Positions 1 to 7,491 of a DNA stretch of 48,572 nt are shown here, piece after piece. Made by a program: the position numbers and the translations under genes. The first letter of the stretch is position 1, and each line of letters starts with the position of its first letter. A model generated the notes under the pieces. It was not told where the DNA came from. It saw only the letters and a program-made list of their open reading frames with translations, and did no database searches. The DNA is from Pseudomonas neustonica (GTDB lineage Bacteria; Pseudomonadota; Gammaproteobacteria; Pseudomonadales; Pseudomonadaceae). The stretch is from assembly GCF_003797945.1 (NCBI RefSeq), contig NZ_RKKU01000029.1:1-48572 (forward strand), given 5' to 3'.

Positions 1-315
1 AAATGCCAGAGTTGCACCCTGAAAACCCAGTGCACGCCAAGCACAAATCGTCGGGTAAGGCGCTGGGAACATGAAGCTGTGCTGGAGGAAGTGCAACGCC
101 AGCTGAATCAAGCACCGGAGATGATGAGGGTTCGAAAACGGACTGTTGAGCATCCCTTCGGGACGCTCAAACAATGGATGGGGGCAACACACTTCCTGAC
201 TCGAAAACTGAACGGGGTGAGTGCGGAGATGAGCTTGAATGTGCTCGCCTATAACATGAAGCGGGTTATGAAAATCATGAGTACAGAAGGCTTGCTGAAG
301 GCGATGGCAGCGTAA
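1..315 (+). CDS. IS1182-like transposase, C-terminal part (cut by window edge)
   Basis: The reading frame is open from base 1, so only the last ~104 residues are present and the true start lies outside the window. The visible part begins with a cysteine-rich stretch (KCQSCTLKTQC) and continues with an EHPFGTLKQWMG-type segment and a final ALNVLAYNMKR-like block, the usual C-terminus of IS1182-group DDE transposases. The downstream inverted-repeat end at 457-476 fits this IS. Seen directly: open frame and motifs. Known of the family: cut-and-paste transposase. The exact IS name cannot be given from sequence alone. Confidence 0.8.
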   Translation, partial: KCQSCTLKTQCTPSTNRRVRRWEHEAVLEEVQRQLNQAPEMMRVRKRTVEHPFGTLKQWMGATHFLTRKLNGVSAEMSLNVLAYNMKRVMKIMSTEGLLKAMAA

Positions 316-642
316 AAGCCTCAGCTTTTACTGCTCCAGGAGGTGCCAAAGAGCTTCATACACGTTCTGACGCGCTATCGACACTGATCTTGGCAAATGT
401 CCGGGAAAACGCCTCGCCCAAGAGCACTGGGCTTAGTCATCCAACATACGAAAAGTGTTTTTACACACTCTGGGCCAGAAGCGGCCATTAATCATGATCT
501 TCTCCGCTGAACTATTCCACTCGACCCCATTCTCGAACTGCTTATCGAGTAAATGCAAAGCTGGAACACTGCAGTGAGGTATGCAGGAAGGATCTGCGTT
601 CGTGCGGATAGACTTGTTGGCGCCACGTCTCTGCGCTGGGAT
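316..642. other. IS 3' non-coding end and flank, no gene
   Basis: The stretch holds the non-coding tail of the IS up to its inverted repeat at 457-476, then about 165 bases in which I see no convincing gene, RNA or repeat. Confidence 0.5.
457..476. repeat. right inverted repeat of the IS1182-like element
   Basis: GTTTTTACACACTCTGGGCC here is the exact reverse complement of 45909-45928, the end of a 167-bp MITE at the other end of the window. That perfect 20/20 match supports this being the terminal inverted repeat of the IS whose transposase ends at 315. Confidence 0.7.
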
Positions 643-1368
643 TCAAGTGGAGCCGGCGATCGCTGTCAGCAACCTGAGTATTGCCGGACGCAGAACCGTG
701 GACTCGAAATCCTTTCGTTGTAGCGCTAATTGACCGATAACATGGCCATTGATTGTATTGGTGAGTAGGGCCGCGTCGGCATTGGGGTCGGAGGATCCGA
801 GATTGGCCAGGATGCGGTGAATAATCCGCGCGTAGGCCCTCCCCCAGTCGCGCAGAACCGGCCGTAGTTCCGGGTAGCGAGCGGCGGCTAGGTGTAATTC
901 GATGATAGTGATCCCCATACTGCGATCTTCGATCATCTGCTGGGTGGAGTGGCGTGCAATGATCTCGGCAAGCGATTGCGGATCGCCTGGAACAGATTCG
1001 AATTGTTCGAGCACACCGGCCAGCGCTTCGATATTACGGTTCGCGACCAACACCATCGCTTCCCGGATCAACTCTTCGCGCGTACCGAAGTAGTACGCAA
1101 CCGAACCATGACTAGCCTTGGCTTCGGCAACTACTGTTCTGAACGTCGCGATACCCACGGCCTCGCCTGACTTCATGGCCAAGAGCGCAAACGCCTTGGG
1201 TTGTTCGGAGAAGAAAGCTTCCTCAATGTCAGCTTCCGTAGATTGAAGCGAATTCAAACACCCATCGAATTCCGCTTTTCCTCGAACAAGGTCGAGTATC
1301 GCAGGAACGTCCGCTTTTTCTGCCTTCCTGATTTCAATAATAAGAGTACCCTCTCTATGGATGCGCAT
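643..1368 (-). pseudogene. chimeric ORF: truncated GNAT acetyltransferase fused to truncated TetR regulator
   Basis: The first ~78 residues (from the ATG at 1368; other starts are possible) look like the N-terminal half of a GNAT N-acetyltransferase: IEIRKAEKADVPAILDLVRG followed by the variable region and a GEAVGIATF strand. The frame then switches, near base 1140, to the second helix of a TetR HTH (ASHGSVAYYFGTREELI) and a full TetR ligand-binding half up to the stop. The GNAT part lacks the acetyl-CoA loop and the TetR part lacks its first ~30 residues, so neither should work. I read this as a deletion that joined two neighbouring genes in frame. An alternative is a sequencing or assembly join. 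Confidence 0.75.
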
Positions 1369-1579
1369 AACGCCGCCAACACGCGCAGCTTTGTAGTGAA
1401 GGCGAAGCCGCAACCGAAATGGTGTCGCTATGCTTGGATTGGTTAGTGGCAGACGCCCGTGACGTTGGCTCTTGCCCAAAGCAGGCTCCCATGAAGCGTT
1501 GGCCGCCTACATTCTCTGCGGAGTGGTTGCCTCTCTAGTTCAGGCAACCAGCAGGTGACGTCTAACCGCGTGCTGTGCA

Positions 1580-2059
1580 TCAGTCTTTCATATTCTTCCA
1601 CGCGAATACCGAGGCCAAAATAATGATACCGATGGCAGCACCAAAGTATAACGTAGCGATCGTAGCGCCAATCTCTACCGCCTGCTCAAGGAACAGAACC
1701 ACCAGTATCACAGCAGCCACTTGGCTTACTGTTATCTTCAAATCATGGAAGCTCTTAATGTCCAGAGGGTTTTGGGATTCTCTGTCATCATCAGACACCG
1801 GACGGATGAACAGACGATACAGGCTAACCGCCATGATCTGAAAAGTAATAGCGATCAGCAGGAGATCCAACAGCTTCAGGAGGCGAACCGCGAGGCTCTT
1901 GCCGTCGTCAGCAGAGACAGGTATATCACGTACTACATCCAGTGCGGTATTCCAGGTTATGTTAACCGAGGCACCATACAAGAGCAAAGATGACACCGCA
2001 CAGATAACGACTGCCACCCACACCATAAACCGACTACTTCTGAAAACTTTCTCGATCAT
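1580..2059 (-). CDS. YqhA/UPF0114-family inner-membrane protein
   Basis: The 159-residue product has the YqhA layout: a short basic N-terminus (IEKVFRSSRFM), a first membrane segment near residues 12-32, a second near 60-85, a cytoplasmic loop containing DIKSFHDLKITV, and two closing membrane segments ending in a short charged tail. The ATG at 2059 was chosen over the upstream ATG at 2080 because GGAGAAATT lies at the right distance before it. The function of the family is not established. The gene lies downstream of the attC array on the same strand but I see no attC after it, so it is probably not a cassette. Confidence 0.8.
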   Translation of the reverse strand: MIEKVFRSSRFMVWVAVVICAVSSLLLYGASVNITWNTALDVVRDIPVSADDGKSLAVRLLKLLDLLLIAITFQIMAVSLYRLFIRPVSDDDRESQNPLDIKSFHDLKITVSQVAAVILVVLFLEQAVEIGATIATLYFGAAIGIIILASVFAWKNMKD

Positions 2060-2254
2060 AATTTCTCCGGGCCGCGTCACAACGTCAGTTACAGACTCAC
2101 AATTTTCTCTTAGTCGGTTTCACCGGACCATCTACTATCTCGTTAATCAACCTCTAGATTGTGCTTTCTACGGCGTTAGCCGAACACTGGAGCTGTCGGA
2201 TTACTGCTGGATTACTTCAAACGTTCGTGACCCTGACATGACCTGGAGAAAAGC

Positions 2255-2330
2255 CACTAACGTTTGGTTAAGGGGCGGGCTTTAGCCCGTCCCGGCGAGC
2301 ACAGCGAGCGATTTGAACCAATTGTTAGAA
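2255..2330 (-). repeat. integron attC site 1 (Pseudomonas type), 76 bp
   Basis: Read on the minus strand it begins TTCTAAC, runs through a GGTTCAAATCGCTCGC arm, a GGGACGGGCTAAAGCCCG hairpin and a CCTTAACCAAA arm, and ends GTTAGTG. It differs from attC site 2 at few positions. The arm order (TTCAA next to the first core, TTAAC next to the last) gives minus-strand orientation. The stop codon of the chlorite dismutase gene lies inside the first core, as expected for a cassette. Confidence 0.9.
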
Positions 2331-2876
2331 ATTTTTCACAAGTCGGATATCTATTTCGCGTTCGACGTACTCCCACTCCTTTGATGAACGTAACTGTGCC
2401 AATAGTTTGTTAAATAAGGCAGTATGCTCCGGGGCGAACTCGAACCAAGTTAAGAAATCGAACGGTTCACCGAGATCACGAGAATGATGCAGTTGTCTTG
2501 CGATTTCTGGAAGATAAGCCAGCCCAATCTCTGTGTGGTGTGACTGTGCTTCAAAAATATTGCGCCGTTCCTCTTGCGACATGGCCCACCACTCTGGACT
2601 TTTCTTTATTGGAATGAGCGCTGCACATGATGACGTAGGACGATTTAAGTCTTCCTGCTTTGCACGAAGTTGATTGATCTCCTGCCGTTCAGCGTACCGT
2701 ACATTGCTTGTAAAGCCTTGAAGTGTCCAGGTGCCACGTTCGACCAAATTGATTGAGGGCATATTAACGACATTGACCCTTTGCACCATTTCAAGAGGCA
2801 TGCCAATGACGGTTTCACAGCTTGTGACTCGCCATGAACCTTCGGAACCGCCAATGAATGAATAATGTTTGTTCAT
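2325..2876 (-). CDS. cld: chlorite dismutase, short (lineage II, Nitrobacter-type), on a gene cassette
   Basis: The 183-residue protein matches the short dimeric chlorite dismutases, heme enzymes that split chlorite into chloride and molecular oxygen. The C-terminal half has the family landmarks: ALIPIKKSPEWWAMSQEERR, a helix with His113-His114 (His114 is the expected proximal heme ligand), Arg127 in EIARQLHHSRD (the expected distal Arg), and GEPFDFLTWFEFAPEH. Length and both residue numbers fit the Nitrobacter winogradskyi enzyme as I remember it. No signal peptide is visible, so it is probably cytoplasmic. The ATG lies 18 bases after the recombination core of attC site 2 and the stop is in the core of attC site 1, so it is a complete cassette. 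HemQ-like function is unlikely given the short form. Confidence 0.88.
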   Translation of the reverse strand: MNKHYSFIGGSEGSWRVTSCETVIGMPLEMVQRVNVVNMPSINLVERGTWTLQGFTSNVRYAERQEINQLRAKQEDLNRPTSSCAALIPIKKSPEWWAMSQEERRNIFEAQSHHTEIGLAYLPEIARQLHHSRDLGEPFDFLTWFEFAPEHTALFNKLLAQLRSSKEWEYVEREIDIRLVKNF

Positions 2877-2894
2877 GTGATGGGTGCCCTAAAT

Positions 2895-2970
2895 GTCTAA
2901 CGTTTGGTTAAGGGGCGGGCTTTAGCCCGTCCCAGTGAGCGGAGCGAGCGATTTGAACCGCTTGTTAGGC
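2895..2970 (-). repeat. integron attC site 2 (Pseudomonas type), 76 bp
   Basis: On the minus strand it reads GCCTAACAAGCGGTTCAAAT at the start, then a GCTCGCTCC/GGGACGGGC loop region and CCTTAACCAAACGTTAGAC at the end. It is near-identical to site 1 and the same length. It marks the 3' end of the upstream cassette (2971-3290) and the insertion point of the chlorite dismutase cassette. Confidence 0.92.
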
Positions 2971-3250
2971 AAGCGGTTCGTAGACCAGCAACAGGGCGCG
3001 GATGCGACGCCGTACCTGCCTTTGATTTTTGATGTACTTGCATGCGTTCCTTCGCCTTTCCACTTGGGGTTAGCTGGCGTGATGTTATGGCCAGCGTGAT
3101 GACATTGCTCTCAGCGGATGCCCAGACCGCCGGCGATTTTATGGCCTGCGTGATGATATTGCTTCCACCGCATTTCGGGCCGCCAGCGATTTTAAATACG
3201 CTGAATTCTTTTCTCGGGATGTGCACGGTGCTGGAGTGTTCATTCTGCAA
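2897..3250 (-). CDS. hypothetical ORF of the second cassette (weak)
   Basis: A 117-codon frame starts at a TTG inside the upstream cassette and runs right through attC site 2 to a stop in its last core, which is not normal for a cassette gene. It contains an imperfect internal repeat (CGGSNIITQAIKSP and SNVITLAITSRQ), reflecting a duplicated DNA segment at about 3080-3190. I recognise no family. The cassette may equally be non-coding; cassettes without genes are known. Listed only because nothing else fills the cassette. Confidence 0.25.
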   Translation of the reverse strand: MQNEHSSTVHIPRKEFSVFKIAGGPKCGGSNIITQAIKSPAVWASAESNVITLAITSRQLTPSGKAKERMQVHQKSKAGTASHPRPVAGLRTACLTSGSNRSLRSLGRAKARPLTKR

Positions 3251-3283
3251 TTTCCGTTGTGTGCACGGCCCTGAGCTCTATAT

Positions 3284-3329
3284 GCCTAACAGTGATTAGA
3301 CCGCATGCGTGACTAACTCGCAGCCTAAC
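3284..3329 (-). repeat. attC-like recombination cores (degenerate third site)
   Basis: Two GCCTAAC heptamers (3284-3290 and 3323-3329), GTTAGGC on the minus strand, fit attC last-core sequences and would bound the second cassette. I cannot find the partner core and arms of a complete attC, so the site is partial or decayed. Confidence 0.4.
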
Positions 3330-3791
3330 ATTTCGCTCGAAATAATGATTCTTCTCTTGTAGATCAGTGTGTTATGAATCTTTCGCTCCCTTCTACTACG
3401 ACGTTATATCGAACGCGATATAAGTCCATTAAATCCGAATGCGGCATAATTCCGGGCTTCACAGCAGGTCGCCATAGGTGGGAGGAATGAATGCTTGTGT
3501 CAAATAAGCAAGGCATTCATGCAGCCGAAAATGGGACTGCGCGTGAGCAGTTGCTTCCATAATGCTTTTTCTACTGTTGATTGCCAACAGTTTGATGGCA
3601 ATTTGTAGCCGCTTCTGGCCGATAGCCGCCCGTCACAACAGGCAGGTATCGGCCAAAAGCGGACAACAGTCCAAGAGGTGTGAAGGAAGGTTTCAATATC
3701 TACCAGAAGCACACGTTTATGGTCCCCACACCAAGCCAGCCTCAATTCGAGACTGGCCTGGGCGTGACGGCACCTAATCAGGTCTTCCGCT
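3330..3791. other. non-coding stretch with a dispersed repeat
   Basis: No convincing gene on either strand. It holds a copy of the ~58-bp dispersed repeat at 3607-3664 and, at 3736-3756, a stem-loop just beyond the 3' end of the minus-strand anchor gene that may help end that transcript. Confidence 0.5.
3607..3664 (+). repeat. dispersed ~58-bp repeat, copy A
   Basis: Aligns base for base with 10208-10265: GGCCGATAGCCGCCCGTC here against GGCCGAAAGTCGTCTGTC there, then CACAACAGGC/CGCAACAGGC, then ATCGGCCAA in both. The repeat contains an internal inverted GGCCGA/TCGGCC pair, so it can fold. Confidence 0.65.
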
Positions 3792-4460
3792 TCACATCGC
3801 CCGCTTTAACTCACCGTAGTTGCCACGAGTGCGAAGCACCAACGTGACATCCTCATTATTCCGGTTACGGAAAAACCAGCCATGGTTCCCCGTGAACGCG
3901 GCCGTCAAATCGCCTTCATCCTCCGTAACGCCACGGCCCTTCTCATAAGAGATAGACTGGCCACCGCCATCACCGTGGGTGTCGAAGTTGACGGGGCCGC
4001 CTTCTGATACCCAATGAAAGCTGGCAATCGCACCTTGTTCCATAGTCAGCTTGTACTCAGTGCCTTCGCCAGGGGTCAGCACTACGCGGACCTCATCCTG
4101 CCATTCCGGCTGCGCTGGAGCAGGCGTTGCGACAATTGGCTCTGCCTGTGGCTCAGGGTCAGCAACTGTCTGTTGAACCGGGGCCGTCGGCTCTGGTGAG
4201 AGCTCTTCAGCAGCGGAAGGCACCGCCGTCAACTGCGCGGCTTCATCAGCAGCGGCTTCATCGGCAAGTTGCTGTTTGATCTCGCCCATCTCAGTCAAAC
4301 CCAACAAACGGCCTACACCCGTCGGGTCAATCGCGTATTCGGCTGGCATGACGACGGTCACCAGAAGCACCAATGCAACGATGGCGGAGATGATGGTAGA
4401 GCGAATCAGTTTTGCGCTACTGGGTAGTTCAGCGCGTGAGGGCATATCGGTGTTGTACAT
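3792..4460 (-). CDS. transmembrane anchor protein of the HupE-type metal locus
   Basis: The 222-residue product has a short cytoplasmic N-terminus, one membrane segment near residues 19-41 (IISAIVALVLLVTVVMPAEY), a Pro/Ala/Glu-rich linker at about 70-125 and a C-terminal beta-rich domain ending in FFRNRNNEDVTLVLRTRG. Proteins of this layout sit beside HupE/UreJ genes in Pseudomonas and are annotated only as membrane anchors. The ATG at 4460 follows CTGGAGAC; an earlier ATG at 4478 would overlap the HupE gene. It is the last gene of a three-gene minus-strand operon that diverges from the RcnA operon. A role in metal handling is inferred from position. Confidence 0.75.
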   Translation of the reverse strand: MYNTDMPSRAELPSSAKLIRSTIISAIVALVLLVTVVMPAEYAIDPTGVGRLLGLTEMGEIKQQLADEAAADEAAQLTAVPSAAEELSPEPTAPVQQTVADPEPQAEPIVATPAPAQPEWQDEVRVVLTPGEGTEYKLTMEQGAIASFHWVSEGGPVNFDTHGDGGGQSISYEKGRGVTEDEGDLTAAFTGNHGWFFRNRNNEDVTLVLRTRGNYGELKRAM

Positions 4461-4474
4461 AAATGTCTCCAGAA

Positions 4475-5209
4475 TCAAGCAATAAAGTAGCCAGTGAGCT
4501 GATAGCCAATAAGCAGAAATCCCGCGCCCATCATGGCTACGTTGGCGGTGTAGGCATGACGGAAGAAGCCGTCAGTCTTACGCCAGAAGTTCATTGCAAT
4601 CAGGATCATGGCCAAAGCAATTAGCTGGCCCATTTCCACGCCGACGTTGAACGCAAACAGGTTTGGGACCAGCCCATCCGGTGAGATGTCGTATTCGATA
4701 ATCTTCGACGACAGGCCAAAGCCGTGAAACAAACCAAAGATCAAGGTGGCGGCTTTGGTGTTGGGTTGAAAGCCAAACCAGCGTTGGTAAGCGCCCAGGT
4801 TATCCAGCGCCTTGTACACCACAGAAAGGCCGATGATCGCGTCAATGATGTAGCTGTTGATACCGATATTGAAGTACACGCCCAGCAGCATGGTGAGCGA
4901 GTGTCCAACAGCAAACAGGCTTACATAAATAGCGATATGCTGCATGCGGTAGAGGAAGAAAATCACCCCCAGCAGAAACAGCAGATGATCATAGCCGGTG
5001 ACCATGTGCTTGGCCCCGAGGTACATGAAGGCTATGAGGTTCACGCCAGTGATTTCCTGAATGTAGCCCTTGTCGCCTTCGGCGACAGCGTGGGCAAATG
5101 CGTCAGGCATACCTATAAACATCAGCGCGGTGAACAGTAAAAACAGTAATAGCGGGCGATTCGAGCCTACAGGGAATCTGCCCGAATCGCTTCCTGGAAA
5201 AGAATGCAT
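4475..5209 (-). CDS. HupE/UreJ-family membrane protein
   Basis: The 244-residue protein has an N-terminal signal-like hydrophobic segment ending near PDAFAHA, then six or so membrane segments. The diagnostic family motif is GAKHMVTGYDHLLFLLGVIF (about residues 65-85), with a second histidine region GLFHGFGLSSKI near 160. HupE/UreJ proteins are linked to nickel or cobalt uptake and sometimes to metal permeation in hydrogenase or urease loci; no such enzyme is near here. It shares a divergent promoter region with a nickel/cobalt sensor and exporter, so a nickel/cobalt role is likely, direction of transport unknown. Confidence 0.85.
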   Translation of the reverse strand: MHSFPGSDSGRFPVGSNRPLLLFLLFTALMFIGMPDAFAHAVAEGDKGYIQEITGVNLIAFMYLGAKHMVTGYDHLLFLLGVIFFLYRMQHIAIYVSLFAVGHSLTMLLGVYFNIGINSYIIDAIIGLSVVYKALDNLGAYQRWFGFQPNTKAATLIFGLFHGFGLSSKIIEYDISPDGLVPNLFAFNVGVEMGQLIALAMILIAMNFWRKTDGFFRHAYTANVAMMGAGFLLIGYQLTGYFIA

Positions 5210-5255
5210 TATTTAGTCCTGAATGACGGTGGTTAAAAGTCGCGAGGCGGCGTTG

Positions 5256-5594
5256 TCAGCACACCAGATCAGGACGGGGAGGCCGCTTGACTAAAAAGAT
5301 CGGTGCCGCAGGCACAAAACTGCCGGCGTCACGCAGAAGCGCCGCACTCTTCGATTGAGCGCTTAGGCCCAGAGGCATATTCAGGTGCGGCGTTTCGTGC
5401 ACGTGATCGGCAGTCAGCGATGAATGGAAGTGATCCGCACAGATTGTGCAGGTGGGAGCGTCGTTACCGTGCGAATGCGCGTGAGCGGGCGGGCTGGCGC
5501 CATTCACTAATGCCGAGCTATGCCCGACCCATGCCATCAATATGACGAGAGCGAGGGCAAATATCACCTTGGTGCTGATGGGCTTGCTGGGCAT
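5256..5594 (-). CDS. small His-rich exported protein of the metal locus
   Basis: The 112-residue product has an N-terminal hydrophobic segment (residues 9-29) that looks like a signal peptide or anchor, followed by histidine-rich AHAHSHGND, a CTIC pair and HFHSSLTADHVHETPH. This suggests a periplasmic metal-binding protein, but I recognise no named family. It is the first gene of the minus-strand operon, 46 bases before the HupE gene, and starts about 57 bases from the G/C-tract operator. Metal binding is inferred from composition only. Confidence 0.65.
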   Translation of the reverse strand: MPSKPISTKVIFALALVILMAWVGHSSALVNGASPPAHAHSHGNDAPTCTICADHFHSSLTADHVHETPHLNMPLGLSAQSKSAALLRDAGSFVPAAPIFLVKRPPRPDLVC

Positions 5595-5650
5595 ATCTAG
5601 AGGGTCCGGTGCCTGGGGCTCGTGAGTCTTGCTGATTCGACGGATTGACC

Positions 5651-5672
5651 GTATCCCCTCCAGGGGGATAGG
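5651..5672. promoter_or_regulatory. CsoR/RcnR-family operator in the divergent promoter
   Basis: GTATCCCCTCCAGGGGGATA is an inverted repeat with the C-tract/G-tract and flanking AT that RcnR, InrS and related sensors bind. It lies between the two divergent metal operons, upstream of the sensor gene at 5710. Confidence 0.75.
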
Positions 5673-5709
5673 ATGCGAGCATAATCCATCCCGACATGAG
5701 ACTCAATAC

Positions 5710-5997
5710 ATGAGCGAAAACGCAGAGGGGCACCAGCACTCAAGCCATGGCGATATCGTCAAAAGATTGAAGCGGGCAGAGGGTCACCTACGTAGCATCA
5801 TCACCATGATTGAAAGCAGCCGCCCCTGTGTCGATATTGCACAACAGTTGCACGCGGTAGAAAAGGCAGTCTGCCAAGCCAAGCGAACACTTATTCAGGA
5901 CCATATTGACCACTGTCTGGAGCACACGGTAGAGGCGCTTTCCGGGGGTGAACGTGCACCACTGGAAGATTTCAAGCAAATCACCAAATACCTCTAA
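5710..5997 (+). CDS. CsoR/RcnR-family metal-sensing repressor
   Basis: The 95-residue protein is an all-helical copper/nickel/cobalt sensor: HGDIVKRLKRAEGHLRSI, then Cys in SRPCVDIAQQL, then DHIDHCLEH. The Cys plus His-x3-Cys spacing is the CsoR-type ligand set, and an N-terminal His (SSHGD) resembles the extra ligand of the nickel sensor InrS. The following rcnA gene argues for nickel or cobalt. The ATG at 5710 was preferred because the family normally begins shortly before the HGDIVKRL helix; an in-frame start at 5629 would overlap the operator. It should repress both divergent operons in the absence of metal. Confidence 0.85.
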   Translation: MSENAEGHQHSSHGDIVKRLKRAEGHLRSIITMIESSRPCVDIAQQLHAVEKAVCQAKRTLIQDHIDHCLEHTVEALSGGERAPLEDFKQITKYL

Positions 5998-6022
5998 GAC
6001 TTTTCCCAGCAGGGTTTCTTCC

Positions 6023-6865
6023 ATGTCGAGTTTCGCCGAACTACTGCAGCAGGGGGCCTCCCAGGCGTGGTTGTATTTTCCCACCGCCATTTTATTAGGC
6101 GCTCTGCACGGCCTGGAGCCTGGACACTCCAAAACCATGATGGCGGCGTTTATCGTGGCGATTCGCGGCACAGTAAAACAGGCCGTTCTGCTTGGTTTCG
6201 CAGCGACGCTTTCTCACACGGCGGTGGTCTGGTTAGTGGCCATGTTTGGCATGTATCTGGGGCAGAATCTCGACGCTGACACTACCGAGCCCTACTTCCA
6301 GCTTGCCAGCGCCGCCATCATTATTCTCATCGCCCTGTGGATGCTGGGGCGCACCTGGCAGGGCGAGCAAACATGGCAGCTCGAGGCGGCTAGTGCACAT
6401 CAGCATCACCATGAACATGAACATGCCCATAACCATGATCATGATCATGTCAAAGCTGGAGGGCTTGAGCTGTCGCTGGAAGGTTATCAGGATGCCCACG
6501 AACGAGCGCATGCCCAGGATATTCGCACGCGTTTCAGCAATGGCAATGTCAGCACCGGCCAGATCATTCTGTTCGGGCTGACTGGGGGTTTGATCCCCTG
6601 TCCGGCGGCGATTACTGTGTTGCTGCTCTGTCTGCAGGTGAAGGAAGTCACGCTGGGAGCGGTACTGGTGTTGTGCTTCAGTATTGGTTTGGCAATCACG
6701 CTGGTCACCGTCGGCGCCGCTGCCGCCATCGGCGCACGGCAGGCATCCAATCGTTGGCCTTGGCTCAGCACGGTGGCACGCCGCGCCCCTTATTTTTCCA
6801 GCGTACTGATTATCGGGGTGGGTATATATATCGGCATTCACGGCTGGACCGGGCTCAATGCCTGA
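6023..6865 (+). CDS. rcnA: nickel/cobalt efflux protein RcnA
   Basis: The 280-residue polytopic membrane protein has the RcnA/NicO signature: LLGALHGLEPGHSKTMMAAF in the first membrane region, a cytoplasmic histidine/aspartate-rich loop (HQHHHEHEHAHNHDHDHDH-like, residues about 125-145), and GLIPCPAAITVLLLC in the second half. RcnA exports Ni(II) and Co(II) from the cytoplasm. The ATG at 6023 begins at MSSFAELL, where the family usually starts; an upstream in-frame ATG at 5948 would lie inside the sensor gene. It follows the sensor by 25 bases and overlaps the next gene by 8 bases, so the three form an operon. Confidence 0.93.
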   Translation: MSSFAELLQQGASQAWLYFPTAILLGALHGLEPGHSKTMMAAFIVAIRGTVKQAVLLGFAATLSHTAVVWLVAMFGMYLGQNLDADTTEPYFQLASAAIIILIALWMLGRTWQGEQTWQLEAASAHQHHHEHEHAHNHDHDHVKAGGLELSLEGYQDAHERAHAQDIRTRFSNGNVSTGQIILFGLTGGLIPCPAAITVLLLCLQVKEVTLGAVLVLCFSIGLAITLVTVGAAAAIGARQASNRWPWLSTVARRAPYFSSVLIIGVGIYIGIHGWTGLNA

Positions 6866-7310
6866 CGCGTGGCTGGAGCTTTCCGGCTATCTTGGACTTT
6901 TCCTTGCGGCATTCGGTGCCGCCACGCTACTGCCGATGCAGTCAGAAGCGGTGCTGGTCGGGCTGTTGCTGACAGACCGTTACGCTGCCTGGGCATTATT
7001 GACGGTCGCAACCACTGGCAATGTGCTTGGCTCCGCCGTCAACTGGTTGCTGGGCCGCTCTATAGAGCGCTATCGACAAAAACGCTGGTTTCCAGTCAGC
7101 GAGCGCAAACTGGAAAAAGCCCAGCAGGCTTACCATCGTTTTGGCCGCTGGTCGTTACTGCTCAGTTGGGTGCCAATTATTGGCGACCCACTGACCGTGG
7201 TCGCCGGCGTTATGCGCGAACCTTTCTGGAGCTTTCTGTTGATCGTCACACTGGCCAAGACTGCCCGCTACCTGCTGCTGGCAGCCGTCACGCTAGGATG
7301 GTTTATTTGA
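6858..7310 (+). CDS. YqaA-family (SNARE-associated/DedA-like) membrane protein
   Basis: The 150-residue product has about four membrane segments. The sequence GAATLLPMQSEAVLVGLL near residue 20, a GNVLGSAVNWLLGR segment and SWVPIIGDPLTVVAGVMR near 105 are typical of YqaA proteins, a small branch of the VTT/DedA group. Biochemical role unknown. It overlaps the end of rcnA by 8 bases, so it is translated with the exporter and may support membrane function during metal efflux; that is inference. Confidence 0.85.
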   Translation: MPDAWLELSGYLGLFLAAFGAATLLPMQSEAVLVGLLLTDRYAAWALLTVATTGNVLGSAVNWLLGRSIERYRQKRWFPVSERKLEKAQQAYHRFGRWSLLLSWVPIIGDPLTVVAGVMREPFWSFLLIVTLAKTARYLLLAAVTLGWFI

Positions 7311-7491
7311 GCTCAAGGGGGCTTTTGACAGCCGAGCTTAAGCCTTGAACGTCGACGAACTAAAGGCGCGGCCATATTCAGTCGTCGTTCTCAAACTGCG
7401 TAATGACTTGGCGGTCTTAGTTTTCTTCTGCATGGAATCTGACCTGGAGTTAATGTTCATCTGCATCTGACGTCAATAGCGCGACCGCTGG

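Noticed and set aside
1441..1566. GTTAGTG and GTCTAAC heptamers as another attC site
   Set aside because: The two cores are in the wrong order for an attC and lack the inner arms.
5948..6022. Longer start for rcnA
   Set aside because: It lies inside the sensor gene and adds residues unlike any RcnA N-terminus.
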